NCBI RefSeq assembly: GCF_003386865.1
Contig: NZ_QTUA01000001.1
Location: forward strand, 930,001-994,000
Direction of reading: 5' to 3'
Source: Calidifontibacter indicus
Lineage (GTDB): Bacteria > Actinomycetota > Actinomycetes > Actinomycetales > Dermatophilaceae
Length of the DNA: 64,000 bases
The position numbers and the translations under genes were made by a program. The stretch's first letter is position 1, and each line of letters opens with the position of its first letter. The notes under the pieces are model-generated. The model was not told the origin of the DNA. It saw only the letters and a list, made by a program, of their open reading frames with translations, and ran no database searches. Shown in pieces: positions 16,327 to 23,547 of this stretch.

Positions 16327-16412
16327 CAGGTTGTGGCCGGCGGCGCACCCTGCGCCGGAGCGCGTCGCGCCTCGACGAGCACCGGGACCTTGAGCCGGTC
16401 TGAGGTCCGGTC
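16327..16412 (+). repeat. Diverged copy of the glsA 3' end
   Basis: Aligned with 12581-12663, this segment keeps an exact 18-bp core (16345-16362) and roughly three quarters of the remaining bases, including the TGA equivalent. In translation it still shows HPAPERV and, after a one-base shift, LDEHRDLEPV, against HPAPERVEHLDEYRELPRV in glsA. It is not a gene. It sits 40 bp before an integrase fragment. Confidence 0.65.
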
Positions 16413-16448
16413 GGATGTGCGTTGGATGGAAAAAGCCGGCTCCTGACT

Positions 16449-16550
16449 GCGTTTCCGCAGTTGCTTCGCGCGATCCTTGACGAGGCGGTGCGCGACGAGA
16501 TCCTCACCCGGAACCCATGCAACATCCGACGTGCCAGTGTCGGGGGCGGG
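16449..16550 (+). pseudogene. Tyrosine integrase fragment (core-binding domain)
   Basis: About 33 codons read PQLLRAILDEAVRDEILTRN and PCNIRRASVGG, which closely matches the end of the SAM-like core-binding domain of phage-type tyrosine recombinases, where the catalytic domain would begin. Everything after is lost, and no R-H-R-Y catalytic residues are present. It marks a former integrative element. Confidence 0.65.
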
Positions 16551-16605
16551 ACGCCGAGATCGCGAAGAAGCTGTCTGAATGGGCTGGCTATTGATGCAAA
16601 CTGGC

Positions 16606-16683
16606 TTGACCGGGCGGCTAGGCTGACCAGTGGCGGGCCACGCGTAGCGCCCAACGGGCTGGTCAGCCTAGCCGCCCGGTCAA
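16606..16683. repeat. 25-bp perfect inverted repeat around a 28-bp spacer
   Basis: Arms 16606-16630 and 16659-16683 are exact complements. The spacer 16631-16658 contains a smaller GC-rich palindromic core. The element sits between the integrase fragment and the NYN gene and is followed 4 bp later by a terminator-like hairpin. It has the same architecture as the stem-loops at 1127, 34803, 41524 and 54112 and the most perfect arms of the set. Confidence 0.8.
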
Positions 16684-16687
16684 CAAA

Positions 16688-16713
16688 AACGGCCCTTCCG
16701 AAGAAGGGCCGTT
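16688..16713 (-). terminator. Intrinsic terminator-like hairpin
   Basis: Arms 16688-16698 and 16703-16713 are exact 11-bp complements with a CGAA loop. An A-tract on the plus strand just before it (AAAAA) gives a T-tract after the stem on the minus strand, so it would stop minus-strand transcription. No intact minus-strand gene ends here now, which fits a deleted neighbour. Confidence 0.6.
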
Positions 16714-16799
16714 GTGCCAGGTGCCGTGGGGCACCGGCGGGGTATGGACCAAACATAGATCTTCCTTGCGGAGATCGCAACTTGGCGGAGGGACTATCT

Positions 16800-17423
16800 T
16801 TGGCCAACCGACTCATCGTTTACGTCGACGGGTTCAACCTCTATCACGGTCTTCATGACGCAGCTAGATGCCGTTGGCTGTGGCTCGATCTGGTCGAGCT
16901 CGCCGCCAGTCTTCGCCCGCGAAGCACAGTGGAGGTGGTGAGGTACTACACGGCACCCGTCCTCGACCAGCCCGGAGCGCAGCGCCGGCAGCAAACTTAC
17001 CTCGACGCTCTATCCGCGCAGCATGGACCGAGGATCGAAGTGGTCCAAGGCAGATACCAGAGCAAGACGAAGAGCTGTCGAAAGTGTGGTTCGCGATGGA
17101 TCGAACGTGAGGAGAAGGAGACCGACGTCAACATCGCGGTCGGCCTCGTGTCTGACGCGGCTCTCGACCGCATGGACGATGCGTTGGTGATAAGCGCGGA
17201 CTCAGACCTCGGTCCGGCGATCCGGACTGCTCGGGAACTCCAGCCGGCACTGTTCGTCGCAGCAGCCTTCCCGCCCAAGCGATTCTCGGCCGAACTCAAG
17301 GCCTTGATGCCCGCCTCGTTTCACATCAGCCACTCGAAGATCAGGAGCTCGTTTCTTCCTCCACTCGTGCGGGGTAAGACCCACAGCTTTGCGCGACCGA
17401 CGAAGTGGGATCCGGGCCGTTGA
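16800..17423 (+). CDS. NYN-domain (PIN-like) ribonuclease, LabA/MARF-type
   Basis: A 207-residue protein with the NYN fold: RLIVYVDGFNLYHGLHD at the N-terminus holds the first Asp, KETDVNIAVGLVSDA near 107 the second, and ALVISADSDLGPAIRTA near 125-141 the third pair. These coordinate a metal in PIN-like RNases. A CRKCGSRW pair of cysteines near 92 sits before the second motif and may be half of a zinc site. The start is TTG at 16800 with GGAGGG 7 bases upstream; no ATG fits. It stands alone in the accessory island, so a role in RNA-based defence or as a toxin is possible but unproven. Confidence 0.8.
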   Translation: MANRLIVYVDGFNLYHGLHDAARCRWLWLDLVELAASLRPRSTVEVVRYYTAPVLDQPGAQRRQQTYLDALSAQHGPRIEVVQGRYQSKTKSCRKCGSRWIEREEKETDVNIAVGLVSDAALDRMDDALVISADSDLGPAIRTARELQPALFVAAAFPPKRFSAELKALMPASFHISHSKIRSSFLPPLVRGKTHSFARPTKWDPGR

Positions 17424-17498
17424 GGCGGCGACTTCCTAGAGGGGCCTCACGTTGGTCGGTTTGGCGGAAGGGCTCCTCAATGAGTGTTGGGTGCACCG

Positions 17499-17694
17499 CT
17501 ACGCGGTCGGAACATGGACCATGAGCCGATCGACGTCGGCGGGATCAACCCGCAGCACGCGGGGTCCGCTGCGGTAGGCGGGCAAGCTGCCCGGCTGCGA
17601 TCCTGCGGCGGAGCGTTCGGATGCTGAGGCCGGTGCGCTCGGCGGCGTCGGCGAGGGGCTCGAACTGCCGTCGACTCTTCGTAGAGGTAGTCAT
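17499..17694 (-). pseudogene. Frameshifted excisionase-like HTH gene
   Basis: The minus strand from ATG 17694 reads a typical HTH_17/MerR-like excisionase start (EPLADAAERTGLSIRTLRRR, IAAGQLA). The frame then runs into a stop, while the +1 frame continues correctly with YRSGPRVLRVDPADVDRLMV to a TAG at 17499. A single indel near 17575-17585 therefore breaks the gene. GGGGAGG lies almost against the ATG within a short palindrome (ACCTCCCCGGAGGT), possibly its own operator. It fits the integrase fragment as a relic of the same element. Confidence 0.6.
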
Positions 17695-17779
17695 ACCTCC
17701 CCGGAGGTCAGGTTGTGCCCCTGGCGGTCACGCCCGGCAAGAAAGATCATGGAGAGGACATCGACTGCCGGGAGGACCC

Positions 17780-17936
17780 ATGGCTGACCGCTCGAAATCA
17801 CGACCGGCGCCTCTGCGTCCCCGCGTCTCATGCGAAGAGGGTCGCCGCGGCGCGGGTCTACGTCGCGGCCAGCGTCAAGAGCGGGCAGCCCGTGCCTGAT
17901 TGGATACGCGAGCTCGCTGCTGACAAGGCCCGTTAG
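17780..17936 (+). pseudogene. Small basic protein gene, apparently frameshifted
   Basis: GGAGG at 17771-17775 precedes an ATG whose frame reads MADRSKSRPAPLRPRV. Near 17825-17833 the coding signal moves to another frame (SHAKRVAAARVYVAASVK, SGQPVPDWIRELAADKAR), which stops at 17936. The second half resembles short proteins found on actinobacterial mobile elements. Without the shift neither half is complete. It overlaps the hsdM stop tail-to-tail. Confidence 0.35.
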
Positions 17937-19402
17937 CCGCGCAATTGTTCTTCCAAAGCGGTTGCTACTGCTTCGAACTCGGCAAGTGCTGCGGTGAGGT
18001 CTTCGACGATCTCGCGGGCGATGACGTCGGGCGAGGGCAGGTTGTCGAGGTCATCGAGCGAGTCGTCCTTGAGCCAGGTGATGTCGAGGTTCGCCTTGTC
18101 GCGGGCGACGATCTCGTCGTACGTGAACGGTTTCCAGCGCTCAGACGGGGCGCGCTCGGTGGCGGTGCACGCGGTGACGAACTCATCGAGGTCCGCGCGG
18201 CGCAACGGGTTCTGCTTCAGTGTGAAGTGCTTGTTGGTGCGCAGGTCGTAGACCCACAGCCGCTCGGTCCACGGTTGCCCGGGGCGGGCGACCTTCTTGT
18301 CGAAGAACAGCACGTTGGCCTTCACGCCCTGGGCGTAGAAGATCCCGGTCGGCAGACGCAGCATTGTGTGCAGGTTGAAGTCGGTGAGCAGCTTGCGGCG
18401 GATCGTTTCGCCGGCACCGCCTTCGAAGAGCACGTTGTCAGGCAGCACAACGGCGGCGCGTCCGTTGGTGTCCAGGATCGTGGCGATGTGCTGGACGAAG
18501 TTGAGTTGCTTGTTGCTCGTGGTCGCGACGAAGTCTTGCCGCTCGATCTCGCGGTCTTCTCGCACCTCGCGGCCGTCGGCGCCGACCATCGTCAGGGAGG
18601 ACTTCCGACCGAACGGCGGGTTGGAGAGCACGACCGACCAGCGGCGGCCGGGATCGGCGATGAGCGAGTCGCGCACCTCGATCAGCGAGTCGCCATTTGA
18701 CGTGCCCATGCCGTGGAGTAGCAGGTTCATCGCGGCCAATCGCGCTGTGCCGTCGACGAGTTCGTAGCCTGAGGCAAAGCCGTCGCGCAAGTGGTCACGC
18801 TGGGTCGGGGTCATCGACTCTGCGCCGCGCGAAGCGTGGTCGTGCGCCACCAGGAGGAATCCGCCGGTGCCGCAGGCCGGGTCGACGACGGTGTCGGCGA
18901 CCGTCGGGCGTACCACGTCGACGATCGCCTCGATCAGAGCGCGTGGTGTGAAGTACTGACCCGCCCCGGACCCCGTGTCCGACGCACCCTTGGACAGCAG
19001 TTCCTCGTACGCGTCGCCCTTGATGTCAGTGCCGGACTGCGACCAGTTCTCCTTGTCGATCAGGTCGACAACGAGCCGGCGCAGCTTCGCTGGGTCTTGG
19101 ATACGGTTCTGGGCCTTGCGGAAGATCGTGCCGATGACGCCGTCCTCGCGGGCGAGGCCGACGAGGATGCGGGTGTACTCGTACTCGAGCTTGTCACCTT
19201 GGGCGTCGAGCAGCTTCTGCCACGAGTACTCCTCGGGCACGATCTGCTCCGGCCGAAGCTTCCGCGTGGCGCGCTCGTGCGCCATCTTGAGGAACAGCAG
19301 GTACGTCAGCTGCTCGGTGTACTCGATGACTCCGACTCCGTCATCGCGGAGCACGTCGCAGTACGACCAGAGCTTGTCGACCAGGCGGCGAGAGTCAGTC
19401 AT
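17933..19402 (-). CDS. hsdM: Type I restriction-modification DNA methyltransferase subunit M
   Basis: A 489-residue adenine-N6 methyltransferase subunit that works with HsdS. The N-terminal helical domain (residues 1-130, YTEQLTYLLFLKMAHERA) is followed by the SAM-binding motif DPACGTGGFLLVAHD near 178 and the catalytic NPPFGRKSS near 262. The C-terminal coiled region contacts HsdS. The ATG at 19402 has AAGGAG 7 bases upstream and overlaps the PIN-toxin stop by 8 bases. It is the last gene of the operon, far from hsdS. Without a working HsdS the enzyme would not find its site. Confidence 0.95.
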   Translation of the reverse strand: MTDSRRLVDKLWSYCDVLRDDGVGVIEYTEQLTYLLFLKMAHERATRKLRPEQIVPEEYSWQKLLDAQGDKLEYEYTRILVGLAREDGVIGTIFRKAQNRIQDPAKLRRLVVDLIDKENWSQSGTDIKGDAYEELLSKGASDTGSGAGQYFTPRALIEAIVDVVRPTVADTVVDPACGTGGFLLVAHDHASRGAESMTPTQRDHLRDGFASGYELVDGTARLAAMNLLLHGMGTSNGDSLIEVRDSLIADPGRRWSVVLSNPPFGRKSSLTMVGADGREVREDREIERQDFVATTSNKQLNFVQHIATILDTNGRAAVVLPDNVLFEGGAGETIRRKLLTDFNLHTMLRLPTGIFYAQGVKANVLFFDKKVARPGQPWTERLWVYDLRTNKHFTLKQNPLRRADLDEFVTACTATERAPSERWKPFTYDEIVARDKANLDITWLKDDSLDDLDNLPSPDVIAREIVEDLTAALAEFEAVATALEEQLRG

Positions 19403-19967
19403 CGTGAACTCCTTGGCTTCGGATGCGAGTGACCGCCGCAGCAAACCGGGGGACACCAGCCCGCCGGAGTGACTCCAGCAGTTGCGGCAGCGACAGAGAC
19501 GGTCGCGACGAATCGCGCGACTGATTCTGTAGAGCGAGAAGGGTTTCCCGCGGGTGTAGTTCTAGCTGATCGAGCAGGAAGGCGTCCGGGTGGGAGACGG
19601 TCAAACCCCACTGCGCGAGTTCGGCCTCCGGAAAGTCCTTCAGGTTTGCCGTGACGATGACCTGGCATCGAGCCACGATCGCCGCCGCCATGACGTGCGC
19701 GTCTGTGGGATGGCCGGGCATGTCGCCGAGCAGTTGCTCGTAGGCGTTGACGGTTGCGTTCGGGAACGCGCCGGTCATGGCACGGATCCGGGTCTGCGCA
19801 CCTTTGATACCAACGGAAGGGAGCGGGGACAGGTTGCGCTCCAGTTCGACCAGAACGTCAGCGGACCAGCGTGGTTCGAATGCGCCGTTCTCAGCGATCC
19901 GCAGCAGGGTGTCGCACAGCGTCGGCGGGTAGAGGACACATGTGTCGAGTAGGACCTCGAACGTCAT
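19395..19967 (-). CDS. PIN-domain toxin embedded in the R-M operon
   Basis: A 190-residue PIN-family protein. Asp8 in FEVLLDTCVLYP, the Glu in DVLVELERNL near 41, Asp in HPTDAHVMAAAI near 88 and the TANLKDFPE motif near 106 give the acidic cluster of a metal-dependent RNase. It is longer than VapC, with a C-terminal helical extension (PSLSLPQLLESLRRAGV). It starts 3 bp after the stop of the HTH protein and its end overlaps hsdM by 8 bp. An HTH_17-type protein paired with a PIN protein is a known toxin-antitoxin arrangement. Confidence 0.82.
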   Translation of the reverse strand: MTFEVLLDTCVLYPPTLCDTLLRIAENGAFEPRWSADVLVELERNLSPLPSVGIKGAQTRIRAMTGAFPNATVNAYEQLLGDMPGHPTDAHVMAAAIVARCQVIVTANLKDFPEAELAQWGLTVSHPDAFLLDQLELHPRETLLALQNQSRDSSRPSLSLPQLLESLRRAGVPRFAAAVTRIRSQGVHDD

Positions 19968-19970
19968 CGT

Positions 19971-20462
19971 TCAGTGGCGTTTCAATGGCGGCTGTCCATC
20001 GAGGAGGTCGTATAGGCCGGCGCTCTCCGCGTCCCGCGCCATCTCGTCAAGGCTCTTACGCCGTTGCACAGCCACACGCTCTTGATAAGCGATCAGATCC
20101 TGTAGAGCGACATAACGGTGACGGCCAGGCTTCACGGCTTCCAGGTCTCCGCGATCGATGATGCGCACCAGGGTCGGCCGCGAGATACCGAGGAAGTCGG
20201 CGGCTTCCTGGGTGGTGAGCATTGCGTTGTGCGGGGCGACGGTCACGCCCATCCCATGGGCCATGGCGTCCGCGACCTGTACGAGGACGCGGTGGACTTG
20301 CGCCGACAAAGCGATTGTTGTGCCGTCCGGCGCTACGAGGGCGGCGAGACCGTCATCTCCCACCTGCAGGACCTTGGCCAAGGACGCTGCAGACGCCTCG
20401 TCTTCCGACGATGGGAGGTAGGTCGCGCTGTGGCGCGCGGCAGTCTTCGTAGGAGTCGGCAT
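19971..20462 (-). CDS. Excisionase-type HTH antitoxin
   Basis: The 163-residue product has an N-terminal segment of about 75 residues (LAALVAPDGTTIALSAQVHR) that is probably the toxin-binding or dimer part. It then has an HTH_17 domain at 82-123 (LTTQEAADFLGISRPTLVRI...GRHRYVALQDLIAYQ). The Lys/Arg-rich tail ends at PPLKRH. The ATG at 20462 is preferred; a TTG 27 bp upstream is possible but poorly supported. It precedes the PIN toxin by 3 bp and should repress the local promoter and neutralise the toxin. A 62-residue gap separates it from the nuclease gene upstream. Confidence 0.8.
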   Translation of the reverse strand: MPTPTKTAARHSATYLPSSEDEASAASLAKVLQVGDDGLAALVAPDGTTIALSAQVHRVLVQVADAMAHGMGVTVAPHNAMLTTQEAADFLGISRPTLVRIIDRGDLEAVKPGRHRYVALQDLIAYQERVAVQRRKSLDEMARDAESAGLYDLLDGQPPLKRH

Positions 20463-20544
20463 GTCCCGATGATAGATCAAAACGAACAAAACGAACAGAC
20501 TTCTACGAGTGGTCTACCGAACCAAATCACCCGTGTTTCGTTCG

Positions 20545-21588
20545 TTAGTCGGTGTTGCTCGTTGTCGGGACGGCGTCGAGCTCGAGATCGCGGACGGCAC
20601 GCCACTGCTCGGCGCTGGTCGCGTCGAGCCGGTAGTACGACTGCGGCGGCTCGCCGTTCTCTTCGCCGTACCAGGTGTCGTAGGGCGGGTTGCTCCGATC
20701 GAACTTGCGGCGGACCACGATCGAGAAACCTCCGTAGTCGCCGCGATGTTGGGGGACCGCGCGGCCTGTGGACGCCATGACCCGGAGGCCGCCGATCCAT
20801 TGGTCCGGAGCGCGGGCACACATGTCCATGGTGGCGAGCACGGTTTCGCTCACTCCCAGGCCGGCCAACTGCCTGAGGTCCTCTTCACTCCAGGGTGTAG
20901 CCGGGAGTGTGTCAGCCGACTTTGCCGATGTCCGCTCTCGTCGCGCAGGCGCGACGACGTAGTCCTCGACGTCTGCGACCGGCCACAGTCTCGACACGGT
21001 GATCGCGTGACCTTCGCCCCATTCATATGCGCGCACCTGGATAAGCACAATGTCGACTCCCTGCTCGGTGAGCCACACCGCGGCCGAGGTAACGGCGGCG
21101 GGAAACTCGCCCGCGACAAGCGTGATGCGTGGCTTCCGGAGTGTCTCGGTGGAGAGCTCAGGTGCATGCGCGGTCAGTGCAGCGAGGGCCTCATCAGCGG
21201 TCGACGGGGCGTCGTCGGTCCGTCGAACGAATGAGAGGTAGGCGTCCGCAAGGTCCTCAAGCGAGAACCGTGACGCCCGGGCTGCGTAGTTGATCGCCTG
21301 GGTAGTCACGTAATCAGGGGCGCGATCGCGTTTGAGTTCAGCGACGACGAGGCGACCGTCCGATCCCAGCCCGAGGATGTCAAGCCGGTCGGCTTCACGG
21401 CCATCCTTCGACATCCATCGATCGAACTCGCTGGTGACGATCAGGACGTCCGGACCGAGGATCTCCGGATTTGCGATGACCCACTCCTGCAGGTGGTCGC
21501 GCTCGCGAAGTCCGGCGGCGGCCAGCGAGGTCTCTCGGGCGGGCGCAGCGGTCGTGCCTTGCACCTTGAACACGAGTTCTTCGGACAT
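20545..21588 (-). CDS. PD-(D/E)xK nuclease-like protein of the R-M operon
   Basis: A 347-residue protein. After an N-terminal segment (SLAAAGLRERDHLQEWVIAN, PEILG) it shows DRLDILGLGSDGRLVVAELKR near residues 66-86, the D...ExK core of a PD-(D/E)xK nuclease, as in NucS/DUF91-like and related restriction endonucleases. The rest (VWLTEQGVDIVLIQVRAYEW near 165) fits a large DUF91-like family. The ATG at 21588 has AGGAG upstream. Its position between the GIY-YIG gene and the toxin-antitoxin pair suggests an accessory nuclease of the defence operon; its target is unknown. Confidence 0.7.
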   Translation of the reverse strand: MSEELVFKVQGTTAAPARETSLAAAGLRERDHLQEWVIANPEILGPDVLIVTSEFDRWMSKDGREADRLDILGLGSDGRLVVAELKRDRAPDYVTTQAINYAARASRFSLEDLADAYLSFVRRTDDAPSTADEALAALTAHAPELSTETLRKPRITLVAGEFPAAVTSAAVWLTEQGVDIVLIQVRAYEWGEGHAITVSRLWPVADVEDYVVAPARRERTSAKSADTLPATPWSEEDLRQLAGLGVSETVLATMDMCARAPDQWIGGLRVMASTGRAVPQHRGDYGGFSIVVRRKFDRSNPPYDTWYGEENGEPPQSYYRLDATSAEQWRAVRDLELDAVPTTSNTD

Positions 21589-21622
21589 CAAGGTCTCCTG
21601 TCCTCTGTTCGCCCCGTCGTGA

Positions 21623-22523
21623 TCATTCGACTCCCCGGCTCTCCCACGCACCAAATGTATGTCCGTCCGGTGACACCCATTCGACGCGGCCGTTGCAGGA
21701 GCGACCGAGCGCGACAGCACCCGCGGTGGAGGGTGACGAGAAGACGATGTCGCGGGTCACTCGACCTGCGCCGTTCTCCACGACGATCGAGCCATCGGCC
21801 AGGAGGCCCTCGTGGTGCGCGCGGTAGCTGGCGTACGCCTTCTGAGTGCTGGCCGCCTTGCCGACCCCGTGCCACTCGGGCACGACGACGGAGCCGCTCA
21901 GCATGATGAACTCGCCGTCGACCTGCTGAGCTGATGCATCAACGCCCTGACGGGCATTCCGCAAGGCGAAGATTGGCGACTGGCTCGGTGCTGACTGCGC
22001 ATCGTCGGTTCGCGCCGAGCGAACCCGGATCGCGTTCACTCCCAACACAGGCAGGACGATCTGGAGCTGACCGAGGAAGTACTGCATGTCGGACGCGTCC
22101 GCTTCCGGTAGGCGAGGTGTCGGCGGGGGCGGTGCCGTTCTCAACGGTGACTCGTCCCGCCTGGGTCGCGAGCTCGATCAGCCGCGACTCCAGATACCTG
22201 CCGTGCGACTTCGTCAGGTTGGTGTCCTTGGAGGTAATCACCACAACCTGGTTCCAGAACGCCTTGTCCTTGGCATGGCTACGCAGCCGAGCAGCGACGA
22301 CGTCGGCCTCGCCGAAATAGCAGCGGGTGTCGCCGACAGCGGTCTCGTCCTCACCGAGCAGGAGGTAGACGCCGGTGCGCTCGGCTTCCTCGCGCCGGAG
22401 CAGGTCAGCCAGGTCCGAGCGCCGGGCAGATAGGACGTGACCGGTCCAGTTGGTGATCTCGGCCGTCGTCAGCCCACCCGGGGTGCCGTCGACGAGGAAC
22501 AGCTTCACTTGCTTGCCGTTCAC
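21623..22523 (-). pseudogene. GIY-YIG nuclease with DUF4357 tail, frameshifted
   Basis: The first part from GTG 22523 reads a GIY-YIG domain: TGVYLLLGEDE near residue 50, CYFGEADVVAARLRSH, and AFWNQVVVITSKD, with SHGRYLESRLIELA near 110. After VENGTAPA the frame fails. The -1 frame then carries a proper C-terminus (LGQLQIVLPVLGVNAI, then SGSVVVPEWHG and ASYRAHHEGLLADGSI), which is the DUF4357 module often fused to GIY-YIG nucleases. The switch lies at a run of five C on the coding strand (22125-22129). The GTG overlaps the hsdS stop (GTGA). A sequencing error or a slippery tract are alternatives to true loss. Confidence 0.75.
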
Positions 22524-23543
22524 GCCATTGCCTCTGCCTGTTCCTCGATGACCTCGTCGTCGGTGCGGTGGCCGGTGAGCTTGCCGTTGAACGCGGCGGC
22601 GAGGACGGCGCGGCGGAGCGCTGCCTGACGCAGAGACACTGTATGAGTACGGCGATGCAGTGAGGCGGCCGCCTCTAGGACGGTTGAAGTATGGGCGAGG
22701 AGTCGCTCACGATCTGCCGCGGACGGTAGCGGGATGGAGATGCGTCTCACTAGGGAAAGGTTCAGGTTTGGCTGGACACCTCCTGCAGCCAGCCGACGCA
22801 TGGACGCGTAGTTCGCCTCGAGAACGGCGCGGACCCATGGTCTGAGGTGCTCGTCGTTCACCTGGATCGCTGCGCACGCCTGATTGATGGTCGCAGGAAT
22901 GCCCAGTTCTGCAACGGTCCCGCGCGTTTTACCCTCGCCGTACATAGCGACGAGCAGCGTCCCAGCCGGGTACAGCTTCAGGCTGGTTTCTGCAAGTGCA
23001 ACATCGGTGACGAACTGTTTTGCGCCAATCAGAGTGCCCTGCGACAGGTCGCCGCTCGTTACCCATGGGATGTCGCCGTTGTCGTAATAGTTCGACGCGG
23101 AGCGCGAAGGCGTGGTGCCAGTTCCGACAGTTGCCAGTTGGCCGACCGTCAATGTGGCCGCCGAAACGGAGGCCTCGATCACGAGGCGTTGCCTGGCCGA
23201 GGCGACCATGGCTGTCGTTCGGCGTGCTGCGGCGGACACATAATCCGCTGCTGCGTCGAGGCGAGAGAGGTGGTCTTCGAGGACCTCGACGATCCGCCGC
23301 TGCTCCGCCAAGCGTGGCTTCGTCAGTGGGACGGATTCGAGGTCTTGGCGTCGCAGGCTCGGGGTGGCGGTGGAGCTATCGAGTCGGCGAAGGTCCCGCG
23401 AAATCAACTGGTACTGAAGGAACTTGGGATCGATGTCATCCCGCATCAACACGTAGTACGTGGTGTCCGTCGGCCACGAGCCGTCAATCATGAGATGCGT
23501 CTGGCCGACGTTTCCCTTCCGGCCGATAACAAGGCATGGCTCA

Positions 23544-23547
23544 CTAA
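23544..23547. repeat. Left target-site duplication (CTAA) of the IS element
   Basis: CTAA here and at 25201-25204 flank the IS exactly. Removing the IS plus one copy restores the hsdS frame with no mismatch, which independently confirms the element borders. Confidence 0.85.
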
